Origin: Deltaproteobacteria bacterium
GTDB taxonomy: Bacteria > Myxococcota_A > Polyangia > Polyangiales > Ga0077539
DNA: 64,000 nucleotides
Reading direction: 5' to 3'
NCBI GenBank assembly: GCA_016704445.1
Contig: JADJAE010000006.1
Location: 1-64,000, forward strand
A program made the position numbers and the translations under genes. This document shows positions 25,441 to 33,658 of this stretch, one piece after another (positions within the stretch are counted from its first letter, which is position 1; every line of letters begins with the position of its first letter). The notes below the pieces were generated by a model that did no database searches, was not told the origin of the DNA, and was given only the letters and a program-made list of their open reading frames with translations.

Positions 25441-26297
25441 AACTGCGGGACGGGCATCGACACGAGGGTCCCCCTGCCGGTGGTGATGTTCATCGAGATG
25501 AACTCCCCGTCGCGGGTGAAGCCGTAGAGGGTGTTGCGGTAGTAGGCGAGGCCGAAGATCCGGTCGAAGTTGGTGCTGCCGATGATCGTCAGCTCGCCGG
25601 TGGTGGGGTTGACGCTCGCGAGCTGGTCGGTGCTGGTCGACGAGGCGGTGGAGGCTCGCACGGTGGCGAAGGTGCCCGCGCCTACGATGGACACGATGTC
25701 TCCCGAGAGGGCGTAGTTGGTGCCGCCGCGGCGGAGCTGCCCGAGGCGGGTCGAGCGCCCGGTGTCGGCGTCGATGCGCCAGTAGGTGCCGTTGCTGGCG
25801 CCGCCGACGAGCACCTCGCCGGTGGTGCCGGGGATGACGCCCGCGGGGAGGTACGTAAGGCCGACGAAGTTGCCGTCGGGGAGCGTGGAGATCAGCGAGC
25901 AGGCCGCGGTGCTGGCGTCGATGCGGAAGAGCGCGTCCTGGGTGTTGCCCACCAGGGTGCCGTCGGCGTCGACGGCGAGGTCGTTCATCGTGTGGTTGTT
26001 GCGGTCGCCCGAAGGGAACGTGAAGGTGCCCACGCGGGTGAGCGCGTTGGTGCGGGGGTTGACCGCGTACAGGATGTCCGCCGAATGCGCGTAGACGATG
26101 GTCTGGTCGAGGCTGGGGCCGTTGTCCCGGATCGGGATCACCCCACGGTCGACGGGCCCCTCGACGTCCCCGGGGGAGGTCACATCGAGGGCGACGCCCG
26201 CGTCGACAGGATCGGGGACGAATCGCGAAGGTTCGTCCGAACAGCCAGCCAGGACGACGCCAACCACCGCGATCGCAAGAAAGGGTCTGTGCAACAC
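25395..26297 (-). CDS. lipoprotein, beta-propeller-like
   Basis: 300 aa from the GTG at 26297, which places a clean lipoprotein signal (VLHRPFLAIAVVGVVLAGC) at the N-terminus; the open frame extends to 26366. An Asp/Val-rich linker follows. The rest consists of about six repeated motifs such as ILYAVNPRTNALTRVGTFTF, ALFRIDASTAACSLISTLPD, TYWRIDADTGRSTRLGQLRR and QLASVNPTTGELTIIG, characteristic of a beta-propeller surface protein. Function is unknown; ligand binding or scaffolding is inferred. Confidence 0.75.
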   Translation of the reverse strand: MLHRPFLAIAVVGVVLAGCSDEPSRFVPDPVDAGVALDVTSPGDVEGPVDRGVIPIRDNGPSLDQTIVYAHSADILYAVNPRTNALTRVGTFTFPSGDRNNHTMNDLAVDADGTLVGNTQDALFRIDASTAACSLISTLPDGNFVGLTYLPAGVIPGTTGEVLVGGASNGTYWRIDADTGRSTRLGQLRRGGTNYALSGDIVSIVGAGTFATVRASTASSTSTDQLASVNPTTGELTIIGSTNFDRIFGLAYYRNTLYGFTRDGEFISMNITTGRGTLVSMPVPQFYGAGVTTIAPTAPP

Positions 26298-26449
26298 GCG
26301 CGGAAGCTGAACGATCCGCCCTTCGAAGGCAAGGTGAGGGCTTGAGCCAGCGCCGGGGCGGAGCATTCTCGACTGCCCACAAAGCAGTTCAGTAAAAAAA
26401 CTCGCCCCCCCCCTTTCGAAACGAATTCGGTGCTAGGGTTCCCTTGCCT

Positions 26450-26681
26450 TGCGGATTCCCCAACGCCTCGGAGTCGAGACTGCGCTGACGGGGGTGGAAC
26501 CGCCGCTGCCATTGAAAGATGGGAGTGGGGATGGTGCTCATCCCGGGCGTGGTCTGACGGTTGGTCCGTCACCCTGAACCTCGCCGTGGATTGTCACGGC
26601 GCAGACCACGGTCGAGTGGCGGTGCATCGCTCGACGAGACGACCCTACCGGGCGTCCGTCCCAACTGTTTGAGGTCGTGTC
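26450..26681 (+). promoter_or_regulatory. structured leader upstream of the RRM protein gene
   Basis: The 384-base gap from 26298 to 26681 is less GC-rich than its surroundings. The part next to the gene holds four consecutive perfect-stem hairpins: 26530-26542 (GATG/CATC), 26555-26571 (TGACGG/CCGTCA, TTGGT loop), 26582-26601 (CGCCGTG/CACGGCG) and 26611-26635 (GTCGAG/CTCGAC). The gene starts 47 bases later. The density and order suggest a folded 5' untranslated region or small RNA. It matches no RNA family I can recall. Confidence 0.5.
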
Positions 26682-27047
26682 ATGGGATCCAGAATCTACG
26701 TCGGCAACCTTCCCTTCAGCGCAGATGAGTCACAGATCCGCGCCCTCTTCGAGCCGAGCGGCGGCGTCCGGGAGGTTCGCATCGTCGAAGACCGCGAGAC
26801 CGGGCGTCCCCGCGGTTTCGCGTTCGTCGAGATGAACAGCGACAGCGAGGCCCAGGCCGCGATCAAGGCCCTCCACGGCCTCAACTTCGGTGGCCGTAGC
26901 CTCACGGTCAACGAGGCTCAGGAGCGTGAGAACCGCGGCGGCGGCGGCGGCGGCGGCGGCTACGGCGGCGGCGGCGGCGGCGGCGGCGGCTTCGGCGGCG
27001 GTCGTCCCCGCGGCGGCGGCGGCGGCGGCGGCGGCCGTCGCGGCTGA
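26682..27047 (+). CDS. RRM RNA-binding protein with glycine-rich tail
   Basis: 121 aa from the ATG at 26682. One RNA recognition motif spans residues 3-80, with RNP2 (IYVGNL, 5-10) and RNP1 (RGFAFVEM, 44-51) complete with the aromatic contact positions. The tail is Gly-rich with interspersed Tyr, Phe and Arg (YGGGG, FGGGRPRGGG), encoded by long GGC runs. The architecture matches cyanobacterial and proteobacterial Rbp proteins, which are often cold-induced and bind mRNA. The hairpin-rich leader suggests post-transcriptional control. Confidence 0.92.
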   Translation: MGSRIYVGNLPFSADESQIRALFEPSGGVREVRIVEDRETGRPRGFAFVEMNSDSEAQAAIKALHGLNFGGRSLTVNEAQERENRGGGGGGGGYGGGGGGGGGFGGGRPRGGGGGGGGRRG

Positions 27048-27102
27048 TCGTCCCTCCCCCCTTACCCTCCCTTCTCCTCGTCCCTTCCCACAGCCATGAC
27101 GG

Positions 27103-27122
27103 ACCCTTCGCGGGTTCTTCTG
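27103..27122 (+). terminator. possible weak intrinsic terminator after the RRM gene
   Basis: ACCC-TTCGC-GGGT stem-loop followed by TCTTCTGT, 56 bases after the RRM stop. The stem is short and the T-run imperfect, so this is tentative. Confidence 0.3.
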
Positions 27123-27262
27123 TGATCGCCTGACGATCCCTCGTCGACCTGCGTGAGCTTCCACTCACGCCAGGTCGCCGACCGGGCGCATCGGTGTTCG
27201 CAGCGGACCGTTGACGTCCGAGGCGAACCCGTTCTCATCCTAGCGCGAGGACAGGGATCACC

Positions 27263-28537
27263 ATGACCACACCCAACCGACCATTCCTCGGCGTCGCTAT
27301 CTTCTGCGCGACCCTCACGGCGTGCACCGCCAGCGGATCAGGCCCCAGTGCAACGGGCAGCGACGCGGGCGTCGCCGACGCGCCGATCGCTCCCGCAAAA
27401 GACGCTGGATCGATGCCTGCCAGCGACGTGTCGGTCTTCGTCGACGTGCCGGTGGTGGTCGACCTCGACGCTCCCGCGGTCGACGTTCCCGGCTCCCTCG
27501 ACGCTCCCGCGACCGACGCTCCCGCGAGCGACGCGACCGCCTCCCTCGACGCGCCAGCGACCGACGGCGGCCCGCTGCCCAACCTCACGCCGGTGATCCA
27601 GAACACGCAGATCCAGGAGCGCACCTTCGGCGCCTCGTCGTGCGAGGTGACGGAGGGCTGCACCGTGGCGGGCAGCCGTCGGCTGCTGCGCTTCGACCTG
27701 CTCACGCCCAACATCGGCGAGGCCGACCTCTACCTCGGCGCTCCGACCAGGGCCGGTCGCCCTCCGGACATGTTCGAGTTCGGAACCTGCCACAACCACT
27801 GGCACCTCCGCGGCTACGCCGACTACCGCCTCTTCGACATGGCGGGCGCGGAGGTGGGGCGCGGTCACAAGCAGTCGTTCTGCCTCCTCGACACGGCGCG
27901 CTACATGGGGATGAGCACCGACCTCCCCGCGGCGAGCCGGTACAACTGCGGCAACCAGGGCATCCACGCGGGCTGGTACGACCTCTACGGCCGCAGCCTC
28001 GACTGCCAGTACGTCGACATCACCGACGTCGCACCCGGAACCTACCGGCTGCGCGCGCAGGTCAACGCCGAGCGCGTCGTCGCCGAGAGCCGCTACGACG
28101 ACAACGAGGTGTTCATGACGGTGGTGATCCCGCCGCGACCGCTGGGGCCTGACGGCGGCCTGCTCAACGACCCGACGCTCGCGTGCGGCGGCGCCGACGA
28201 GGGCCTCGACCGCGACTGCGGGTGGACCACCGAGGGAACGCCGCGCAGCTGCACCCCCGGCGCGCGGGTGCAGGTCGGCTGCAACGCCGGCTGCTCCCCC
28301 GCCATCGGCGTCTGCGCGGGCGACCCGATGCTTCGCATCTGCCCGGGAGACCGGCCGTGCATGCGCGAGGCGCAGATCGCTGCAAACGACGACTCGTGCC
28401 CCGGCGGCGACGGCGGCCCCGACACGCACCTATGCTCCAACGTCACCTTCACCTGCCCCGCGAGCGGGCGCTACACGATCCTCTCGGGCGCGTTCAGGGC
28501 GGGCGGCGCCTACGAGTGCCACTTCGACATCCGCTGA
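27263..28537 (+). CDS. lysyl-oxidase-like lipoprotein
   Basis: 424 aa from the ATG at 27263, with an upstream GAGGA-containing site. Signal peptide with lipobox LTAC21, then an Asp/Ala/Pro linker to about residue 105. Residues 110-290 form a lysyl oxidase catalytic domain. The copper histidines lie in TCHNHWHLRGYADYRLFD (H177, H179, H181). GHKQSFCLLD carries K203 and DLYGRSLDCQYVDITDV carries Y242; these align with the Lys and Tyr that form the lysine tyrosylquinone cofactor of animal LOX (HKASFCLED and the conserved Tyr before CQWIDIT). A Cys-rich tail follows. It predicts an active copper amine oxidase anchored to the cell surface, acting on protein lysines or small amines. Confidence 0.88.
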   Translation: MTTPNRPFLGVAIFCATLTACTASGSGPSATGSDAGVADAPIAPAKDAGSMPASDVSVFVDVPVVVDLDAPAVDVPGSLDAPATDAPASDATASLDAPATDGGPLPNLTPVIQNTQIQERTFGASSCEVTEGCTVAGSRRLLRFDLLTPNIGEADLYLGAPTRAGRPPDMFEFGTCHNHWHLRGYADYRLFDMAGAEVGRGHKQSFCLLDTARYMGMSTDLPAASRYNCGNQGIHAGWYDLYGRSLDCQYVDITDVAPGTYRLRAQVNAERVVAESRYDDNEVFMTVVIPPRPLGPDGGLLNDPTLACGGADEGLDRDCGWTTEGTPRSCTPGARVQVGCNAGCSPAIGVCAGDPMLRICPGDRPCMREAQIAANDDSCPGGDGGPDTHLCSNVTFTCPASGRYTILSGAFRAGGAYECHFDIR

Positions 28538-28662
28538 AAACACAAGTCCCTGGCGACGATCTGGGCGTCTATGTGGGCCCGGGTAACGACAGGGTCCACG
28601 CTTCCTGCCAAATAACTCGCAAGAATTTTCGACGAGACCGCAGCCGGGGTTAGCCTCTGCCG

Positions 28663-30237
28663 GTGGTTGCCCCCAGCGTTCGTGCCGGAGCTCTTGCCTG
28701 CGCCTTGACGGCATCGCTGCTGTCCTCCACGGCGCGCGCGCAGACCGGCCTGCGCAAGGGCCCGTACCTCATGGCTCCGAGGCCCGGGGCCATCACGGTG
28801 ATGCTCGAGCGCGCCGCGCCGGGGCCGGTGACCGTGCGCGCCTGGCGGGTGGCCTCCGAGGGCGTCGCGGTCGGAGCGCCCATCGAGGTGCGCGACACGG
28901 CGATGGTCAACCTCCACGAGGTGCTCGTCGAGGGGCTCGCGGCCGGCGTGCGCTACCAGTACGAGGTGAGCGGCCCGGGCATCGGCGCCACCGAAGGGGT
29001 GTTCAACACGGCGCCGCAGCGCGCGGAGCCGTTTCGCTTCCTGCTCTACGGAGACACGCGCAGCAACGCGAGGTCGCACGCCTCCATCGTGGCCGCGATG
29101 CGCCGCGAGGGGCCGGACTTCGTCGTGCACACCGGCGACCTCCTCGCCGACGGCCGCTCCGACCGCCAGTGGGACGACTTCTTCGCCATCGAGCGCGATC
29201 TCTTACGTGACACGGTATTCATCCCGGTGGTGGGCAACCACGAGCTGCGCAATTCCTCCCGCATCGGCATCGAGAACTTCCGCCGCTACGTGAACTGCCC
29301 GCCCCCCGACGCGCCGCGCCCGGAGCTCGACTACGTGGTGCGCTACGGCAACGTGCGGATGATCCTCGCCAACGCCTACGACGACTGGTCGAGGGCGCCG
29401 CAGCGGGCGTGGCTGGAGCAGCACCTCTCGCAGGCCCGCCGCGACGGCCCCGACGACTTCCTCCTGGTGGTCACGCACTGGGGCATGCACTCGTCGGGTC
29501 CGCACGGGGAGAACCGCTCGCTGCGCGCCGCGGGGCTGCCGGAGATGTTCCGCCGCTACGGCGTCGACCTGGTGGTGGCCGGCCACGACCACGTCTACGA
29601 GCGCGGCGAGGAGCGAGGCCTGCGCTACATGGTCACCGGCGGCTCGGGCGCTCCGCTCTACAGCCGCCGCGCCGAGCACAACTACACCCGGGTCTTCGCG
29701 GCGCAGCACCACTACGTGCGCGTCGACGCCGAGGGGGACAAGCTCGACTTCACCGCCGTGCGCCCCGACGGCACCGTCCTCGACCGCTTCACCATCCGCC
29801 ACCCGAGGGCCCGCGCCCGCGTGGCCGCCGAAGGGTCCGCGGTCGATCCCTCCCTCGTGGCGGCGGCGCCGTCGGTGACCGAGGAGAGCGAGGCGGTCGC
29901 TCCGGTGCCCTCCAGGCGCCATGCGTCGAGCCGTCACCACCGCGACGGCTCGAGCCGCCGCAGCCGCCGCCGCCGAGACCAGCTCCCGCCTCCGCCCACC
30001 CCCGCTCCGGCGGTCGCCCAGGCCAGCGCGACGGTTCCGGTGCCGCCGAGCGGGCTCGACCCCGAGCTGCGCCGCGCCCAGCTACCCCTCCACGCGCACC
30101 GCGCCCGCCGGGTGCAGCCGCACGGCTGCCTCTGCGCCTACCCCGGCGTGGCCTCCCGCAGCGAGCTGGGCCTCGGGCTGATCGCCTTCGGTCTCTGCGC
30201 CATGGGCCTCGGCGGCCGCCGCTCGCGCCAGAGCTGA
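28663..30237 (+). CDS. purple-acid-phosphatase-like metallophosphoesterase with MYXO-CTERM-like tail
   Basis: 524 aa from the GTG at 28663; signal peptide to about residue 26 (STARA-QT). Fibronectin-like N-domain (residues 30-120), then calcineurin-type phosphoesterase motifs: LLYGDTRS, VVHTGDLLADGR, PVVGNHELR, VVTHWGMHSSG and GHDHVYER, giving a complete dinuclear metal site. A Ser/Arg/Pro-rich linker follows. The tail HGCLCAYPGVASRSELGLGL, a hydrophobic helix and a basic end (RRSRQS) resemble the MYXO-CTERM sorting signal, although the Cys spacing differs from the commonest form. It is probably surface-anchored and takes part in extracellular phosphate-ester hydrolysis. Confidence 0.85.
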   Translation: MVAPSVRAGALACALTASLLSSTARAQTGLRKGPYLMAPRPGAITVMLERAAPGPVTVRAWRVASEGVAVGAPIEVRDTAMVNLHEVLVEGLAAGVRYQYEVSGPGIGATEGVFNTAPQRAEPFRFLLYGDTRSNARSHASIVAAMRREGPDFVVHTGDLLADGRSDRQWDDFFAIERDLLRDTVFIPVVGNHELRNSSRIGIENFRRYVNCPPPDAPRPELDYVVRYGNVRMILANAYDDWSRAPQRAWLEQHLSQARRDGPDDFLLVVTHWGMHSSGPHGENRSLRAAGLPEMFRRYGVDLVVAGHDHVYERGEERGLRYMVTGGSGAPLYSRRAEHNYTRVFAAQHHYVRVDAEGDKLDFTAVRPDGTVLDRFTIRHPRARARVAAEGSAVDPSLVAAAPSVTEESEAVAPVPSRRHASSRHHRDGSSRRSRRRRDQLPPPPTPAPAVAQASATVPVPPSGLDPELRRAQLPLHAHRARRVQPHGCLCAYPGVASRSELGLGLIAFGLCAMGLGGRRSRQS

Positions 30238-30245
30238 GAGGGCTC

Positions 30246-31112
30246 TCAGGGCAGGATGGTCTCGACGACGATCGTCGAGGCCATCGTGGTCGCCACGTAG
30301 AGGTAGTAGGTCCCGGCGTCGAGGGTGAGGTCGAAGCCCTGGGTGGTCGAGTTGCTATTGTCGCTGCAAGGGCGGAGCGCCGCCTCGTCGCGACACGAGC
30401 GCGCCGGGAAGTCGTAGCCGTAGTTCACCGACACCCCCGACGGGACCGTCATGCGCGTCACCACGCGCCCTCGCCGGGCCACGCGCAGCCCGATGACGAT
30501 GTCCGGGCCGCCGCGGCCGTTGCAGCCCGTGGTGACGTCGTTGCGAGCGCCGCAGGTGCTGACCACCGTGCGACGCTGCCCGGAGGTGCTGATCATGATC
30601 GGGTTGGAGCAGTTGTCGCCGCCCGCGACGGCCGCCGCGCACACCGAGCAGCCGTCGGTGGAGCAGCCCGCGTAGGAGAGGCACGCGCCCGCGCCCGTTC
30701 CTGGGCAGAAGGTCACCGGCGCGAAGGCCGTGCACGCGCGACAGCTCGGAGGGCCCGCGTCGACCGGCGGCGGAGGGCCCGCGTCGACAGGAGGCGGAGG
30801 TGAGCCTGCGTCGACCGGGGGCGGCGGAGAGCCTGCGTCGACCGGTGGCGGAGGTGAGCCTGCGTCGACCGGGGGCGGAGGCGTCACCGGAGAGCCGGCG
30901 TCGACCGGAGGAGGCGGCGTCACCGGAGAGCCTGCGTCCACGGGCTCCATGGGATTACCCAGGTCGGTATTCCCTGAAGGGCCGCCTGAGTCGACGGGCG
31001 TCACCTCGCCAGAGTCCACCGGGAGCGGACCTTCGAGGGCGTTGCGATCGACCGAGCCGCACGCCACGAGGGAGAGCAGCGCACCGGGAGCCAACCAGCG
31101 GAGGCTTCGCAT
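30246..31112 (-). CDS. lipoprotein with Pro-rich VDAGSPPPP repeats and Cys-rich C-domain
   Basis: 288 aa from the ATG at 31112; lipobox SLVAC18. Residues 30-125 are a flexible linker of about nine PPPPVDAGS-type repeats. The C-terminal domain has ten or more Cys (SCRACTAFAPVTFCPG, GCSTDGCSVCAAAV, STCGARND, GCNGRGG, SCRDEA) and ends in a beta-sandwich-like segment, QGFDLTLDAGTYYLYVATT, reminiscent of pre-peptidase C-terminal domains. Function is unknown. It is convergent with the phosphatase gene nine bases away, so the two may share a terminator region. Confidence 0.8.
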   Translation of the reverse strand: MRSLRWLAPGALLSLVACGSVDRNALEGPLPVDSGEVTPVDSGGPSGNTDLGNPMEPVDAGSPVTPPPPVDAGSPVTPPPPVDAGSPPPPVDAGSPPPPVDAGSPPPPVDAGPPPPVDAGPPSCRACTAFAPVTFCPGTGAGACLSYAGCSTDGCSVCAAAVAGGDNCSNPIMISTSGQRRTVVSTCGARNDVTTGCNGRGGPDIVIGLRVARRGRVVTRMTVPSGVSVNYGYDFPARSCRDEAALRPCSDNSNSTTQGFDLTLDAGTYYLYVATTMASTIVVETILP

Positions 31113-31182
31113 GGCGAGAGTCTAGATCGCTCGATGGCCTCAACGCACTGTGGTTGAAATGCCCACCGCTGACCCGCGGCAG

Positions 31183-32031
31183 TCAGAGCCCCAGGCGACG
31201 GAACTCCACGGCCGAGGTGAAGTCGGGGTCGAGCTCGCCGTCCTGCGAGGTCATGCGGGCGACCTCGCCGTAGCACTCGACCAGCCAGAGGTACTGGATC
31301 TTCCGCACGCCAGGGCCCGCGGGGAAGCGCTGCGTGAGCTCGACGCGCACCCGGAGCGCGTCGGTGAAGGTGAGCTCCGGGAGGCGCACGGTGCCTCGCG
31401 CGTCGACGGTGAAGACGTAGCGGTCCATCGACGCGACGGGCGTCCCCTCGACCATGGCGTCGCGGGTGGTGGACTCGGCGGTCCAGGTCGCGCCCATCGC
31501 CAGCGGGAAGCGCAGCACCGCCACGCCCGGCTCATAGGGGACCACCGTCATCGTCGCCTCGGAGGGAGCGACCAGGCCCAGCAGCTCGACGCTCACGTCG
31601 CCGGCCCGGTACACGCCGAGGTTGGGGCTGCGAGGGTCGATGCGCGACGCGTACTGCGCCGTCGGGAAGCGCGACTGCCACCACTGGCCCGCGCTGGTGG
31701 AGAGCGAGAGCGTGACCGCGTCGCCGGTGCGGTCGGTGAAGTCCCAGAGGCGCGTCCCGTCGGGGTTGACGACCCCGCGGGCGTTGACGTTGGCGAGGGT
31801 GTTCGAGGGATTGATGCGGTAGCGCACCTCCACGCCTGGGGCGAAGACCACCTCGCCGCGGGCGATGGTCCCGTCGCGGTTGCCCCGACAGGTCACCCCA
31901 GGACCGGCGTCGGGGATGGGCACGAAGCCGCCGCCGTCCGCCGAGGGGTTGCCCTGCATCTCTGGTCCCGCGGCGCAGGCCGCGAGGCAGAGCGAGAGCG
32001 CGAGGCCGATGCGCGCGCTCAGAATCGCCAT
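31183..32031 (-). CDS. lipoprotein, paralogue of 34576-35511
   Basis: 282 aa from the ATG at 32031, overlapping the upstream porin-like gene by 13 bases. Signal peptide with lipobox CLAAC19, short linker, then a beta-rich domain. It shares with the 34576-35511 product the order RDGTI-R-EV-F, NPDGTRLWDFTDR (GVRRWDYSAAR there), QWWQSRFPTAQYASRIDP (RWWSARYPDATYAAMLDR there), NLGVYRA, VAVLRFPLAMGATW and a final FRRLGL (YRRLSL there). Both have a late Cys (LVECYGEVARM). Not recognised. It is the last gene of the leftward PHA-associated operon, and an outer-membrane role is inferred. Confidence 0.8.
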   Translation of the reverse strand: MAILSARIGLALSLCLAACAAGPEMQGNPSADGGGFVPIPDAGPGVTCRGNRDGTIARGEVVFAPGVEVRYRINPSNTLANVNARGVVNPDGTRLWDFTDRTGDAVTLSLSTSAGQWWQSRFPTAQYASRIDPRSPNLGVYRAGDVSVELLGLVAPSEATMTVVPYEPGVAVLRFPLAMGATWTAESTTRDAMVEGTPVASMDRYVFTVDARGTVRLPELTFTDALRVRVELTQRFPAGPGVRKIQYLWLVECYGEVARMTSQDGELDPDFTSAVEFRRLGL

Positions 32032-33653
32032 GCCATCACCGCGTGGAGGGCGTGGGCAGCAGAGGCGCTCAGTCGTCGCGGAGCGTTGTCGAAGCCCGAG
32101 AGCGGGAGCAGGAGGCCGTAGTCGAGGCGCATCACGAAGCCGTGCTCCTGTTCGTAGATCAGCCCGATGTCGGTTTCGACGCCGAGCGGGGCCTTGCCCG
32201 ATGGGGTGCTGTTGGGCTCCATCGCCGCGCTCCCGATCACCGCGAGCTCGGCGGTGAGCATCGGACCGATGCGGTATCGCACCATCGGTCGCACGTACCA
32301 CGCGTCGGTGACGGTGCCGATGAGGCGACGCCACATGATCAGGTCGACGCGGTAGTTGGGGTGGAAGCGGAAGTTCTGGATGTTGACGTCGCGCGGGGTG
32401 CGGGTGAGGTCGAACTGCAGCCCGTCGAGGTCGCCCGCCCGCCCGCTCTGCGCCGCGGTGCGCGCCCCGAAGCCGGGGCGGTCGTCGCCCGAGGCGAAGC
32501 CGAACTCCACCCTCGCCATGAAGCGCTCTCCCCCGCGGTAGTCGGCGCGCAGCACGCCGCCGTACTGCCGGCCGGTGACCGCGAGGTTGAGCATCGCCGC
32601 AGGGTCGAGCGAGGCGTTGGCGATGCGGAAGCCCACGAAGACGAACTCGCCCTCGAAGGTGAAGCGGCCGAGGTCGGTGCGTACCCAGGCGTCGCCCACG
32701 AAGGCCGTGAGGTCGCGCACCAGCGCCGTGCGCGCCGAGGGGACGTCCCCCGCGCTCACGTCGTAGGACTGCCAGCGGTAGCTGCCCACCAGACCGAACT
32801 CCACGGTGTTGCGGCCCGCGCGGAGCAGGCGGTTGCGCGTCGCGGGGGAGTTGTAGCGGGCGACGGAGAAGGCCACCGTGCGCACGTCGTCGCGGGGGTC
32901 GAGGTCGAAGGCGGGGCGAATCTCCGGGCGCACCGCGTCGCTCGCCGGACCCGTGGCGCTGATCTCGTAGAGGGCCGTCCAGAGCAGGCCCGCGAGGGGG
33001 GTGGTGAGGGCGATGCGGTCGCCCACGTCGCCGTAGTCGTCGTCGAGGCCGTTGCCCGCGTTGAGGAAGAACCCGGTCCCCCAGTCGACCAGGGCGCCCA
33101 TGCGCCCGACGGTGAGCACGCCGAAGGGCAGCAGCGCCTGGCCGTAGACCTGGCGCACGTCGATGGGCTGGTCGGGGCCGCGCTGGGTCACGCTGCCGCC
33201 GCCGAGGTCGCCGGTGGGGAGCGATCCGAGGCGCAGGTTGTCGAGCACGTGGGCTCGCGCCCGGATGGACACGCCCCAGCCGACCTCGATGGAGGCGTCC
33301 ACCCGGAGGCGCATGTCGGCGTTGGTCTGGGTGTGCGAGGCGCCGTCGTCGACGTAGGGCGTCGGCCAGATCGAAGGCAGCGAGGGGGTGGGGCCCCGGC
33401 CGAGGTCCCAGTTGTGGCCGAGGTCGCCGCGCGTCCGGAGGAAGCCAGAGAGCCGCACCCGCTGGTCGGGCGTGTCGGCGGTCGCCCTTACCGCATCGCC
33501 GATGGGCGTCACGCCCGGCGCGTCGCGGTAGGGCTCCCGGTCGGGCGCGCGGTGCTCGTCGCCCGCCGGGCGGGGCTGGGCCGCCGAGGTGGAGGACGCC
33601 AGCCATGTCGCAGCGCAACACGCGAGCAGGGGTGTGATGTTGCGGCGCAACAT
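32019..33653 (-). CDS. outer-membrane beta-barrel protein (TIGR04551-like)
   Basis: 544 aa from the ATG at 33653. The signal peptide ends near TSAAQ (residue 25). The rest is rich in alternating beta strands with aromatic girdles (RVRLSGFLRTRGDLGHNWDL, MRLRVDASIEVGWGVSIRAR, FLNAGNGLDDDYGDVGDR, FGLVGSYRWQSYDV, YRVDLIMWRRLIGTVTDAWY) and ends in the C-terminal Phe expected of barrels (VMAWRF). The length and pattern fit TIGR04551, a family I recall as largely restricted to Myxococcales. It lies five bases after the hydrolase stop and overlaps the next lipoprotein. A perfect PHA-locus palindrome overlaps its first codons. Confidence 0.75.
   Translation of the reverse strand: MLRRNITPLLACCAATWLASSTSAAQPRPAGDEHRAPDREPYRDAPGVTPIGDAVRATADTPDQRVRLSGFLRTRGDLGHNWDLGRGPTPSLPSIWPTPYVDDGASHTQTNADMRLRVDASIEVGWGVSIRARAHVLDNLRLGSLPTGDLGGGSVTQRGPDQPIDVRQVYGQALLPFGVLTVGRMGALVDWGTGFFLNAGNGLDDDYGDVGDRIALTTPLAGLLWTALYEISATGPASDAVRPEIRPAFDLDPRDDVRTVAFSVARYNSPATRNRLLRAGRNTVEFGLVGSYRWQSYDVSAGDVPSARTALVRDLTAFVGDAWVRTDLGRFTFEGEFVFVGFRIANASLDPAAMLNLAVTGRQYGGVLRADYRGGERFMARVEFGFASGDDRPGFGARTAAQSGRAGDLDGLQFDLTRTPRDVNIQNFRFHPNYRVDLIMWRRLIGTVTDAWYVRPMVRYRIGPMLTAELAVIGSAAMEPNSTPSGKAPLGVETDIGLIYEQEHGFVMRLDYGLLLPLSGFDNAPRRLSASAAHALHAVMAWRF
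33606..33620. promoter_or_regulatory. TGC-N3-GCA palindrome, near-perfect
   Basis: TGTCGC-AGC-GCAACA, one base from the perfect form, located 17 bases from the perfect site at 33638-33652 and inside the porin-like gene's signal-peptide codons. Confidence 0.45.
33638..33652. promoter_or_regulatory. TGTTGC-N3-GCAACA palindrome (candidate PhaR site)
   Basis: Perfect 15-base palindrome TGTTGC-GGC-GCAACA overlapping the start codon and codons 2-5 of the porin-like gene. The same sequence recurs at 40471 in a different reading frame. Confidence 0.55.
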
Positions 33654-33658
33654 GGGGC

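Noticed and set aside
26890..27099. Poly-alanine open frames over the RRM tail
   Set aside because: Frame-shifted reading of the GGC runs encoding the Gly-rich tail.
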